This document shows positions 26,068 through 34,687 of a stretch of 64,000 nt of DNA, one piece after another. Each line of letters begins with the position of its first letter. Positions within the stretch are counted from its first letter, which is position 1. This DNA comes from an uncultured Oscillibacter sp. (lineage in GTDB: Bacteria; Bacillota; Clostridia; Oscillospirales; Oscillospiraceae). The stretch is taken from positions 11,269-75,268 of the forward strand of contig CAJTMG010000017.1 in assembly GCA_910577405.1 (NCBI GenBank), in the 5' to 3' direction. The position numbers and the translations under genes are program-made. The notes beneath the pieces were generated by a model, which saw only the letters and a list, made by a program, of their open reading frames with translations, was not told the origin of the DNA and made no database searches.

Positions 26068-27108
26068 TTACCCTCCCAACGCCCGGGCCAGCAGCAGGCA
26101 GAGGTGGGGGAAAATCGCGGTGGCAATCAGAAGGCGGTAAATCTGCACCAGAATCAGCCGGGGACTGTTCACGCCGATATCCGCCGAAATCAGCGCCATG
26201 TCCGAGGCCCCCGCCGGCGTCAGCATCAGCATCCCTTCCCGCAGGGGGACCTGAAAGCGGCGTTCCATCCAGTTGCCGAAGAGCCAGGCGTTTCCCAGCA
26301 GCACGGCCACCGTAATCACCACCGCCCATAGGACCGTAACAGGATTGCTGAACCGTTCCGGGTCCAGAAGACTCCCTATGTACGCCCCCGAGATCACCTG
26401 TGCCGCCTGCCGCAGCCACGACGGGAAGGGAATCTCGAAGCCGGAAAAATGGAGGGCAAAGGTGGTAACCAGGGAGAACAGGATTGTCGCAGCGGGGACC
26501 CCCAGAAGATTCCCGAGCCAGGCCGCAAGGGACGCAGTTGCCAGCGCGGTCAGAAGCCTTGCCATGCCGGAGGCGTTCAGAGGCTCCCGCTTCCGTTTTT
26601 CCAGTCTGGCCCTGCTCTCGGATACCGGCGGCGTGATGCGGTTCACTACAGCCGGGAATACCGCCACGCCTACCACCAGACGGCAGAAGTGTATCAGCAG
26701 CACCTTGGACGCGTCCGCACCGAAATCCACGGCAATCAGCGTCACGTCCGAGATTCCCCCCGGCACCGCGCACACAAGACAGCTCAGCAAATCCGAGTAG
26801 CCCGTGAAAAACAGCAGCACGCCAATCACCACATTCACCAGCAGCAGCGAACAGGTTATCATAATGACCGGCTTATAAAAATCCCGCAGCTTCCGGAAAT
26901 CGTCCCTGCTGGCGGAACAGCCGATGAACACCCCCGCGATGACCTGGGCGATATGCTTTGAGATGGACGGCACGCCCTCCAGATGAAGCCCGGCGCTCAG
27001 AACCGCAGACGCAAGCGCCGCCCCGATCAGCATCCCTGCCGGCACACGCCTGCGGTACAGGAGAAGACCCGCGGCGGTGCAGAGTGTCAGAGTCAGTATT
27101 GTCTGCAT
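26068..27108 (-). CDS. AbrB-family membrane protein, putative transporter
   Basis: A 346-residue polytopic protein of the AbrB/ammonia monooxygenase-named family (not a monooxygenase). It contains two homologous halves, each with a signature: AVPGGISDVTLIAVDFGAD and LTPAGASDMALISADIGVN, each followed by a conserved (I)xxxRLL segment. Around ten membrane spans. It lies between the regulator and the racemase genes and could import or export a pathway compound. Function in the family is poorly defined. Confidence 0.75.
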   Translation of the reverse strand: MQTILTLTLCTAAGLLLYRRRVPAGMLIGAALASAVLSAGLHLEGVPSISKHIAQVIAGVFIGCSASRDDFRKLRDFYKPVIMITCSLLLVNVVIGVLLFFTGYSDLLSCLVCAVPGGISDVTLIAVDFGADASKVLLIHFCRLVVGVAVFPAVVNRITPPVSESRARLEKRKREPLNASGMARLLTALATASLAAWLGNLLGVPAATILFSLVTTFALHFSGFEIPFPSWLRQAAQVISGAYIGSLLDPERFSNPVTVLWAVVITVAVLLGNAWLFGNWMERRFQVPLREGMLMLTPAGASDMALISADIGVNSPRLILVQIYRLLIATAIFPHLCLLLARALGG

Positions 27109-27130
27109 TCCCTTTCCCCCTTCCCGCAGT

Positions 27131-28972
27131 CTACTTGCAGCCCTCCTGCCGCTTGCTCATACGCCAAAGGGTGGTCCTGCTGACGCCCAGTTCCTTTGCC
27201 TGCTCCTTCTTCGTCTTGGCCGGCGGATGAGCTGCCGGAACCGCGCCGCAGGAAAAGCTGTGCAGCTCCCGCAGGTCCCGGGCCGTTACGTCAGCCGCGT
27301 CAGAGAGCACCACCAGACGCTCGCAGATATTCCGCAGTTCCCGGACGTTCCCCGGCCACGCGTAACGACACAGCAGCTCCTGGGCGCCGGCGGTCAGTTT
27401 GGGGGCCTGCTTTCCAAGACCCGCCGCCAGTATCCGAAGCTGGTCCTCCATCAGGGGAATTACGTCGTCAGGCCGCTCCCGCAACGGCGGTATGGAGATT
27501 TCCAGGGCGTTCAGGCGGTAGAGCAGGTCGCTCCGGAATTTCCCCTGGGCTATCTGCTCCTGAATATTGACGTTGGTGGCCGCGATTACCCGCACGTCTA
27601 CCGGAATAATCGCTGAACTGCCGATGCGCCGGATTTCCTTTTCCTGTAGGACCCGCAGGAGCTTTGCCTGTAACGCAACCGGAATCTCTCCAATCTCGTC
27701 CAGGAAGATTGTCCCGCGGTGGGCCAGCTCGAAAAGACCCATCCTGCCCTCCCGGGACGCGCCGGAAAACGAACCCGGTTCATAGCCGAACAGCTCGCTT
27801 TCCAGCAGATTTTCCGGCAGCGTGGCGCAGTTGATCACCACAAAGGGCTGTGCCATCCGTCCGCTGGCGGCATGGATGCTGTGGGCGAACAGTTCTTTTC
27901 CGGTGCCCGTCTCGCCGGTAATCAGCACGTCGGAGTCTGCCTTGCTGAATTTTTTCGCAATCTCTACTTTCTTCCGCATTTCCGGATTCACCGCGATGAT
28001 GCTCCGGAACGTGTATTTCGCCGTTGGGCCCTTCCGGACCAGGCTTTTCCGAATCTGCCGTTCCTCCTGCAAAATCTTGGACGCGGCGCTGGTGGTAATC
28101 AGAGTACCCACGCCGGAAACCTCGCCGGAGATCAGCTTGTACCGGACGTAGTAACGCTGATTGCCAATGGTAACCAGCTTTTCCTCCCCATCCCGGCATG
28201 GGACCTCCTGACTGCCGATAAAGGTCAGCTCCGCCCCAAGCCGCTGCACGGGACTGCCCTTCCAGCCGGGGATAAAGGCCAGCCCGTAGAGCCGGTACGC
28301 CTGGTCGTTGGCCTCCAGGATGTGCCCCGTCTCGTCAAGGGCCAGTACCGCGTCATCGCTGTTGTCGAGAATCATGCGGATAATGTTTGTCTTGGTCCGT
28401 TCGGTGTTGATCAGCCGGGCGGCGTTGAGGGCTTCCTGAATGGCCCGTTCCAGTGTCGCCGGGCGGATGTGGATATAGGTACACGGAAAGCCCTGCTCCC
28501 GGCAGATGTTGCTGACGGTGCCCCCGCTGACAATAGCTTCCATCCCGTCCCTCCGGCAGGCGTTCACCGCTTCATAGGCCGACTGCTCGTCCAGAACGTC
28601 ATACAGCCGCAGTTCCGCGTGACAGAGTTCGCTCAGGCCCGGCAGCACCGCCTCCAGACCGTCGTGATGAATGCACAGGCCGATTTTCTTCGGATGGTAC
28701 GTCTCCCGGCATTCCAGAAGGGCCGACAGAATATCCGTGCCGTCAAAGCCCAGATGGGTGATGTGCTTCCCGGGATACAGCCCGCAGAGCATCCTGTAGG
28801 TAATCCCCCGGGCGATTACAACATCGTAATGATTCAGATGGTTCAGGATTTCGGGGCTTCCAAAATGATGGATGGCGTCAATGCGTACCTCCGCGGTCTG
28901 CATCTTCCGCAGCAAATCTCCAATGTACCCCAGTTGATCCGGGGAGGGGGCGAATACGATGACATTTACCAT
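27131..28972 (-). CDS. PrpR-like sigma-54 dependent activator
   Basis: A 613-residue enhancer-binding protein. Domains: PrpR-type N-terminal sensor (about 5-185), PAS (about 195-300), AAA+ ATPase (about 320-560) and a C-terminal helix-turn-helix (AKELGVSRTTLWRMSKRQ). Walker A is GETGTGKE (353-360) and Walker B is TIFLDEIG. The loop that touches sigma-54 reads GSFSGA (400-405) instead of the usual GAFTGA. It lies inside the block it should control, whose first gene has an exact sigma-54 promoter. Confidence 0.9.
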   Translation of the reverse strand: MVNVIVFAPSPDQLGYIGDLLRKMQTAEVRIDAIHHFGSPEILNHLNHYDVVIARGITYRMLCGLYPGKHITHLGFDGTDILSALLECRETYHPKKIGLCIHHDGLEAVLPGLSELCHAELRLYDVLDEQSAYEAVNACRRDGMEAIVSGGTVSNICREQGFPCTYIHIRPATLERAIQEALNAARLINTERTKTNIIRMILDNSDDAVLALDETGHILEANDQAYRLYGLAFIPGWKGSPVQRLGAELTFIGSQEVPCRDGEEKLVTIGNQRYYVRYKLISGEVSGVGTLITTSAASKILQEERQIRKSLVRKGPTAKYTFRSIIAVNPEMRKKVEIAKKFSKADSDVLITGETGTGKELFAHSIHAASGRMAQPFVVINCATLPENLLESELFGYEPGSFSGASREGRMGLFELAHRGTIFLDEIGEIPVALQAKLLRVLQEKEIRRIGSSAIIPVDVRVIAATNVNIQEQIAQGKFRSDLLYRLNALEISIPPLRERPDDVIPLMEDQLRILAAGLGKQAPKLTAGAQELLCRYAWPGNVRELRNICERLVVLSDAADVTARDLRELHSFSCGAVPAAHPPAKTKKEQAKELGVSRTTLWRMSKRQEGCK

Positions 28973-29066
28973 AGCACTTCCCTTTCTTTACAGGGCGCAG
29001 GAGCTTCACCGCTTCCAATGCACCCAGGCGGGCCTGCCGCGTAAACAGACCCGCCCGGGAGGGGAG

Positions 29067-30122
29067 TCAGCTGATGCCGTTCTCCGCCATGTAATCCGCT
29101 TCGTATTCCGTCACGTAGGTGGTGGCAGACGCGGTATCCATATACTGGTCAAGGAGCTGGTTGGTCTCCAGATACTCCTTGTGCCACGCTTCGGTGCCGG
29201 CGACCTTGCCCAGGGCATCGGACCAGAAGGCAACCGCGGAATCGCTCATGCTTGCCGGACCTGCCACGCCGCGCCATACCGGGACTTCCACATCCTCGTA
29301 ATCGCCGATTTCAGAGAGGGTGGGGGCGTCCGCCAGATTGCCGGCATAACGCTCGGTGGACAGGGCCAGCACCGGGGTCAGGTCGCCGGATTCCACATAC
29401 TGGGAGGCCGCGGCGGGCTTGGAAATCACAAAGTCCACGTTGCCGCCCAGAGCCGCGGTGATGGCGTCGGAGGTGGAGTCATAGGTGATATAGCTCATCT
29501 GGGTGTCGTCCAGGCCCACTTCCGCAAGGAGCTTGTTATAGGTGGTAATATCGTCGCCCTTGGAACCGCCGATAACCACAAAGGTCCCGTTCTTCGCGGC
29601 TTCGATGGCGGCGGCAAAATCGGTCTGGTCACCGCCGGCCTTGGCGTAATCGGTCTTGGAGTCGGAGCTGGGGCAGGAGAACAGAAGCTGCTTGTCTACT
29701 GCCATAATCGCCAGAATCCGGAAGTTTGCCGCGCGGTTCTTGGTGTTCTGGACCATGGGCATCAGGTCGCCGGAGTTGAAGGTCAGCAGGTTGTAGTCCG
29801 CGTCACCGGCCTTCATGGTAGCGATCTTGTTCCGGCCGATTTCACCCGCGCCGTCCGTCTCGTTGGACACCACGATGGTCTGTCCGTTCACAAGGCCCTC
29901 GTTGGTCATGATCTCGCTGATTTTCCGGGAGAAGATGTCCGAGCCGCCGCCCGCCGAAGAAGTGCAGGTCCAGGTGACCGTCTTGCTGGGAGTGAAGGTT
30001 CCAGAGTCGCCGCCGGAACCAGAGCCGGAACCGGAATCGGAACCGCTGTCAGTTTTTCCGCCGCAGGCCGCCAGAGTCAGCAGCATCAGTGACGCAAGAG
30101 TCAAAGCCAGAAATTTTTTCAT
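29067..30122 (-). CDS. tctC: Tripartite tricarboxylate transporter, substrate-binding lipoprotein
   Basis: A 351-residue extracytoplasmic solute receptor of the TctC/Bug family. A lipoprotein signal ends in LTLAAC with C20 lipidated, then a Gly/Ser linker, then the binding domain (VTWTCTSSAGGGSDIFSRKI at its start, a typical Bug carboxylate pocket). ATG 30122 is chosen for AAGGAGA. It delivers a carboxylate to TctAB encoded upstream in the same direction. The ligand is unknown. Confidence 0.88.
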   Translation of the reverse strand: MKKFLALTLASLMLLTLAACGGKTDSGSDSGSGSGSGGDSGTFTPSKTVTWTCTSSAGGGSDIFSRKISEIMTNEGLVNGQTIVVSNETDGAGEIGRNKIATMKAGDADYNLLTFNSGDLMPMVQNTKNRAANFRILAIMAVDKQLLFSCPSSDSKTDYAKAGGDQTDFAAAIEAAKNGTFVVIGGSKGDDITTYNKLLAEVGLDDTQMSYITYDSTSDAITAALGGNVDFVISKPAAASQYVESGDLTPVLALSTERYAGNLADAPTLSEIGDYEDVEVPVWRGVAGPASMSDSAVAFWSDALGKVAGTEAWHKEYLETNQLLDQYMDTASATTYVTEYEADYMAENGIS

Positions 30123-30272
30123 GTTGTGTAGTCTCCTTCTTTTCAATTATATTTCCATTTTTACAGGAAATCAACCATAGTGGGCAGCCGGGTTCAGGCC
30201 GGGGCGTTGGAATTCCGGCAAAGACGCAGAAAATTCCATTCCCCGGAAGGGCCTTTGTTCCCGGTATCCCAT

Positions 30273-31799
30273 TCAGACCCGGGTCTTCTTTCCCGCGCCC
30301 ATCTTTTTCCGGATTGCCTTTACCGTCGGCGTGAGCACCAGTACCAGGAACACCGCCAGAAGGACCAGCTTCAGGGGAGAATCCGTGAAAATCGCCAGAC
30401 TGCCTCTGGAAGCGATGAAGGCTTTCCGCATATTTTCCTCCAGCATAGGCGCCAGCACAAAGGCCAGCAGCATGGGCGCCGTGGGGAATCCGTTCTTGTC
30501 CAGCAGGTAGCCCACAATGCCGGATACGAACATGACAATGACGCCGTACATGGAGTTTGAAGTGGAGAACGCGCCCACGATGCACACACAGGTAATAATG
30601 GGAATCATGTACTTCACGGGAACGCTGAGAATCTTAATCAGGAAGGGAATCACCAGAATGGCCACCAGGAGCGTGAAGATATTGGCCACGTACATGGAGG
30701 AAATCAGGCCCCAGCAGAATTCGGGGTTGGTGTCGAACAGCAGGGGGCCGGGATTCAGACCCCACATCATCAGGCCGCCCAGCAGGACCGCGCCGGTGCC
30801 GGAGCCGGGAATACCCAGAGCCAGCAGGGGAGCGAATGCACCGGCAGCAGCGGCGTTGTTGGCGGCTTCCGAAGAGGCAATGCCTTCAATCGCGCCGGTG
30901 CCCATGGGTTCCTCGCTCTTGAACTTCTTCTGTATGGCGTAGCCCACCATAGAACCGGTAGTCGCGCCGGAGCCGGGAAGCACGCCCACGAAGGTCCCTA
31001 TTGTGCCGGAACGCAGAGTGGGCGGCAGCATCCGCTTGAAGTCGTGGCCTGTCAGCATGGAGTCCTTGATAGAAAGCTTCTGTTTGCTGTCCTCGCTGGA
31101 ACGCTTCTTCTCGTCGGCTTCCCGCTCGTTAATCAGCTTGATGACCTGAGCAAAGCCTACACAGCCGATGATGAAGGGCGTAAAGGGAATGCCGCCCAGC
31201 AGGTACATATTGCCGAATTCGTACCGGGGCGCGCCGGAGAGGGTGTCCATGCCGATGGAGGCCACCAGAATGCCCAGCATGGTAATCACAATCCCCTTGA
31301 TAGGATTCTCGCCGATCAGCCAGCTGATGGAGGTCATGGCAATCAGGAGAATGATGGTCATTTCCGCGTAGCCGAACATCAGGCCGATTGTCGCAAGGCC
31401 CGAGGCGGTGAGGGTGAGAATCAGAATGCCGATGGTGCCGCCGATAAAGCTGGCCAGATTCGCAGTCATCAGCGCCTGACCGGGACGGCCCTTCCGCGCC
31501 ATGGGATAGCCGTCCAGCGCGGTGGTGATGGCCGGGGAGTCGCCGGGGATGTTCAGCAGGATCGCGCTGAAGGAACCGCCGTACATATTGGCGTAGTAGA
31601 GCGCGCCCAGCATGATGATGGCGGTGGTGGGGTTGAATTTGTAGGTCAGGGGCAGGAGCAGCGCGCAGCCAGCCAGAGAACCGATGCCGGGCATAGCGCC
31701 GACCACCAGTCCCAGAACCGCGCCCAGAAGACAGACCCCGATGTTCTCAGGCGCCAATGCTACCTGGAAGCCCGCAAGCAGCGATGCAAAATTTTCCAT
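30273..31799 (-). CDS. tctA: Tripartite tricarboxylate transporter, large membrane subunit
   Basis: A 508-residue protein with about 11-12 membrane segments. The signature GAMPGIGSLAGCALLLPLTY and GGSFSAILLNIPGDSPAITT are the conserved TctA loops that line the substrate path. It works with TctB (17 bases upstream) and the lipoprotein TctC. The ATG follows AAAGGAGGA. Confidence 0.93.
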   Translation of the reverse strand: MENFASLLAGFQVALAPENIGVCLLGAVLGLVVGAMPGIGSLAGCALLLPLTYKFNPTTAIIMLGALYYANMYGGSFSAILLNIPGDSPAITTALDGYPMARKGRPGQALMTANLASFIGGTIGILILTLTASGLATIGLMFGYAEMTIILLIAMTSISWLIGENPIKGIVITMLGILVASIGMDTLSGAPRYEFGNMYLLGGIPFTPFIIGCVGFAQVIKLINEREADEKKRSSEDSKQKLSIKDSMLTGHDFKRMLPPTLRSGTIGTFVGVLPGSGATTGSMVGYAIQKKFKSEEPMGTGAIEGIASSEAANNAAAAGAFAPLLALGIPGSGTGAVLLGGLMMWGLNPGPLLFDTNPEFCWGLISSMYVANIFTLLVAILVIPFLIKILSVPVKYMIPIITCVCIVGAFSTSNSMYGVIVMFVSGIVGYLLDKNGFPTAPMLLAFVLAPMLEENMRKAFIASRGSLAIFTDSPLKLVLLAVFLVLVLTPTVKAIRKKMGAGKKTRV

Positions 31800-31817
31800 A
31801 CTTCCAACGGTCCTCCT

Positions 31818-32276
31818 TTACAGAATCATTTCCAGCAGCATACCCATGGGGAAACGGATTTGCAGCCAGAAGGTAAACACGCCCAGGATAATCGCGGCCA
31901 TAATCAGCTCAATGATGATAATGACTTTCCATGAGGCGTGCTCCACGAATTTCAGCCAGAGCAGGATATAGATCAGGCAGCTTGGCACCAGTCCGATCAC
32001 AAAGGTGCAGAGGATAATGCCCGCCGCGCCCAGCATGACCATCAGCTCGTTTCGGTTGTAATGGACCGCTTCGCTTTTGGTGTCACGGGCGATCTGGATA
32101 AAGCAGGCGATGCTGGAGGCCAGAAGCACCACGGCAATGATAATCGGGAAGAATCCGGGGGTGGGCTGGCCCTTCCAGAAGCCGTAGTCCTTCATACCCA
32201 CGACGATGAAGAGCAGGGAAATGACAATCGTCGCCGTAGGGATCACAGTCCGCAGGTTAAAGTTTTTCTTCTCCAA
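31818..32276 (-). CDS. tctB: Tripartite tricarboxylate transporter, small membrane subunit
   Basis: A 152-residue protein with four hydrophobic segments, the usual TctB size. The start is TTG at 32276 after AAAGGAGAGAG. Sequence is poorly conserved in this family; the assignment rests on the hydrophobic profile and the place next to tctA. Confidence 0.85.
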   Translation of the reverse strand: MEKKNFNLRTVIPTATIVISLLFIVVGMKDYGFWKGQPTPGFFPIIIAVVLLASSIACFIQIARDTKSEAVHYNRNELMVMLGAAGIILCTFVIGLVPSCLIYILLWLKFVEHASWKVIIIIELIMAAIILGVFTFWLQIRFPMGMLLEMIL

Positions 32277-32300
32277 AGCAGCTCTCTCCTTTTTGTGGTT

Positions 32301-33314
32301 TCAGCTTGCAGTCTTCTCTCTCTTTGCCATTGCCATTCTCGCGGCGGTGCGGACGGCCCGTTCAAAGGAATCAGTGGTCACGCTGGCCTTGCCCACCTTG
32401 TCGAAGGCCGTGCCATGGGCGCAGGTGGCGATGGGATAGGGCTGGCCGCCGGCGACCGTGATGCAGCGCTGGAAGCCCACGAGTTTCAGGGCAATCTGAC
32501 CCTGATCGTGATACATGGTAACCACCACGTCAAAGTCTCCCGCCAGGGCGCTGATGAAGAGGGTGTCGGCGGAGTAGGGGCCGGTGACATTCCAGCCGGT
32601 TTCCTTGACGATCTTCTCAATGGTGGGGCCGATGATGTCCACTTCCTCCCGGCCGCAGAGACCGAACTCGCCGCAGTGGGGATTCAGCGCGGCCACGGCG
32701 ATGCGGGGCTTGTGACCGAGACTCTCTCCCGTGATCTCTCCCAGCTCGATGGCTTCCCGGAGGGTGGTTTCCGTCAGATTGGCGCTTACGTCGCTGATGG
32801 GGATGTGACTGGTGGCCCGGACCGTCATCAGGTCGTCCATCATGTTCACCTCGCAGAAGGGCGTAGTCAGATTGAACGCGTGTGCCAGATAAGTATGCTC
32901 GCTCTCGTCGTGGAGGCCCGCCATCTTCATCGCGCCCTTGTGGAAGGGTCCGAAGATAAAGCCCTCGATCTTTCCGGATTTGCAGAGTTCAATGCCCAGA
33001 TCAAGCTGCCGGAGGTCGCTTGCGCCGCAGTATTCGTTTGCCTCGCCGTAAACCACCTGCTCCGGGTCCTGGTCCTTCATGTCCAGCACGGGAATGCCTC
33101 GGGTCCAGTCACATTCGCCTACGTCGCTGACCACGTAATGGGGAACCTGACCGCCCACCACCTTCAGACCGTGCTCGAACATCCGCAGGTCACCGATTAC
33201 CACCGGGCGGCAGTGGTCCTTATAATAGTCCCGGACCGCCAGCATTGCCACCAGCTCCGGTCCTACGCCCGCCGAGTTGCCCAACAGTACGCCCAGGATT
33301 GGCTTTTCACTCAT
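32301..33314 (-). CDS. pdxA: PdxA-family 4-phospho-hydroxyacid dehydrogenase
   Basis: A 337-residue NAD(P)-dependent, metal-using decarboxylating dehydrogenase. Family motifs: GNSAGVGPEL, the metal histidines in TSHIP, NPHCGE and VTMYHDQGQIALK, and AHGTAFDKVGK near the end. True PdxA acts in pyridoxal phosphate synthesis, but paralogues in catabolic clusters (PdxA2) act on threonate 4-phosphate and related acids. First gene after the sigma-54 promoter and next to a carboxylate transporter, it is more likely catabolic. No DUF1537 kinase, the usual PdxA2 partner, is present. Confidence 0.85.
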   Translation of the reverse strand: MSEKPILGVLLGNSAGVGPELVAMLAVRDYYKDHCRPVVIGDLRMFEHGLKVVGGQVPHYVVSDVGECDWTRGIPVLDMKDQDPEQVVYGEANEYCGASDLRQLDLGIELCKSGKIEGFIFGPFHKGAMKMAGLHDESEHTYLAHAFNLTTPFCEVNMMDDLMTVRATSHIPISDVSANLTETTLREAIELGEITGESLGHKPRIAVAALNPHCGEFGLCGREEVDIIGPTIEKIVKETGWNVTGPYSADTLFISALAGDFDVVVTMYHDQGQIALKLVGFQRCITVAGGQPYPIATCAHGTAFDKVGKASVTTDSFERAVRTAARMAMAKREKTAS

Positions 33315-33388
33315 AATCTTACCTCCGCATTCTCTATTTCCGCAGGACTGTATCCCTCACCCCGCGAATTTGCTTCGGCCTATATTAT

Positions 33389-33404
33389 AGCAATTTTTGT
33401 GCCA
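33389..33404 (-). promoter_or_regulatory. Sigma-54 promoter of the catabolic block
   Basis: On the minus strand TGGCACAAAAATTGCT matches the consensus TGGCACRNNNNTTGCW at every fixed position. The start would be near 33378, about 64 bases before the pdxA ATG. A sigma-54 activator gene lies in the same block. Confidence 0.9.
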
Positions 33405-33541
33405 TGTTGCGCCCTTCTATCCTCCCTGCCCGCTCCCGTCCCCTTTTTTGTGAATTATGTGTGAATAGATTGTCAAAAATTCAGCAAAGTTGCCAGGAGA
33501 AATGCAACAATTCCGCCGAAAGTCTGCAAATAATTCCAGGC

Positions 33542-33640
33542 AAAATCAACAATTGATTTTTAAAATTGAAACATCGAAACACAATTTTGAAACATCCCGT
33601 AACAAATCGTTTCAAACGCGAATATTTTGTGAAACACTCT
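33542..33640 (-). promoter_or_regulatory. Candidate enhancer (UAS) for the sigma-54 activator
   Basis: GAAACA occurs at 33568, 33576, 33589 and 33631. TTGAAAC (33587-33593) and GTTTCAA (33609-33615) form an inverted repeat, and AAAATCAA (33542-33549) pairs with TTGATTTT (33553-33560). The cluster lies about 165-260 bases upstream of the predicted start, the normal range for enhancer sites. Which repeat is bound is unknown. Confidence 0.6.
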
Positions 33641-34105
33641 GAAATTTTTCATTCCATGGATTTTCCTGCCGTCTCCCGTTCGGCAAAACCTCTGCGCTGC
33701 CCGGCTTTCAGCTCCCCGGACGCCCTCTTCTGACATCCAAAGCCGCCTCCGGCCTGTTCCAACCGCCCCTTTCCCGGATATGGGATGAATCACCGGAACC
33801 CGGCCTGAAACAGGAAGGCGTTTCCATTTTCCCGTTGGACGCGCCGTATGCTGGAAGAAAGCCATACTATGTGGTGCTGCTCTTATCGCCGCCGCGGAAA
33901 ACACTAGGCATATAAAGGAACGCGCGTGTCTGGGGGCAGGTTTTCACGTATGATTGTAACCCAAAGCTGACCAGAATCTCCCGCTTCTTTCACGCCTCCT
34001 TTCATCGCGGAGAGCCGGCAGCGGTTTCATTGCAGCACCTTTTCCGACAAAAATCTGCCATAACCGCCGGACGCGAGAAAAAGTTGCCGGGTATCAAAAA
34101 AATGC
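33641..34105. other. Intergenic stretch, no gene seen
   Basis: Between the enhancer-like cluster and the rpmE promoter. Open frames here are short, lack ribosome binding sites and resemble nothing recognised. No repeat or RNA fold stood out. Confidence 0.5.
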
Positions 34106-34134
34106 TTGCAATTCTTGACTGAGGGTGTTATACT
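34106..34134 (+). promoter_or_regulatory. rpmE promoter
   Basis: TTGCAA (34106-34111), 17 bases, TATACT (34129-34134), about 55 bases before the start codon. Confidence 0.8.
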
Positions 34135-34188
34135 AAAAGACGCCTTTGCAAAGGTAAATTTTGATTTCAGAAAGGGGTGAACAGAGCA

Positions 34189-34392
34189 ATGAAGGAAGGA
34201 ATCCATCCCAATTATCAGCAGACTACAATTATATGCGCCTGCGGTAATGTGATTGAGACAGGTTCTACCAAGAAGGATATCAAGGTGGAAGTCTGCTCTA
34301 AGTGTCACCCCTTCTTCACGGGCAAGCAGAAGCTGGTGGATACCGGCGGCCGCGTCGCGAAGTTCAACAAGAGGTTCGGCCTGGAGAAGTAA
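34189..34392 (+). CDS. rpmE: 50S ribosomal protein bL31
   Basis: A 67-residue ribosomal protein of the zinc-binding (C+) form: cysteines in CACG and CSKCHPFFTG hold zinc. It bridges the ribosomal subunits. ATG 34189 follows GAAAGGGGTG; a start four codons earlier would overlap the ribosome binding site. It has its own promoter and a following hairpin. Confidence 0.97.
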   Translation: MKEGIHPNYQQTTIICACGNVIETGSTKKDIKVEVCSKCHPFFTGKQKLVDTGGRVAKFNKRFGLEK

Positions 34393-34418
34393 GGCTGCAC
34401 GCCCCAATCACACATGAA

Positions 34419-34455
34419 GGACGCACCGTAAGTCTGTCGCGGTGCGTCCTTTCGT
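34419..34455 (+). terminator. Terminator-like hairpin after rpmE
   Basis: GGACGCACCG (34419-34428) pairs exactly with CGGTGCGTCC (34440-34449), followed by TTTCGT, a weak T tract. Confidence 0.6.
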
Positions 34456-34687
34456 CTGTCCGGAGGGGCGTATAGGGGCTTCTTCTTCCGGGGAAGGTAT
34501 CTGACACATGGTATGAAGAAACGACATTACAGCAAGAAGAACGCGAGAATTCATCTGGGCGGCCTGCTGCGGGTACCGTCCAAGAACCAGGCGCGGGCAA
34601 AGGGGTGCCGGGAAAAGCATTGCAGGCATCTGAAGCCCTGCCGCAACCCCTTCGAATACGCGCAGCTTCGCGCCAAAAGGAGTATTC

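Noticed and set aside
32301..33314. Pyridoxal phosphate biosynthesis gene
   Set aside because: The gene heads a sigma-54 carboxylate-uptake block with no other vitamin B6 gene; a catabolic paralogue fits better.
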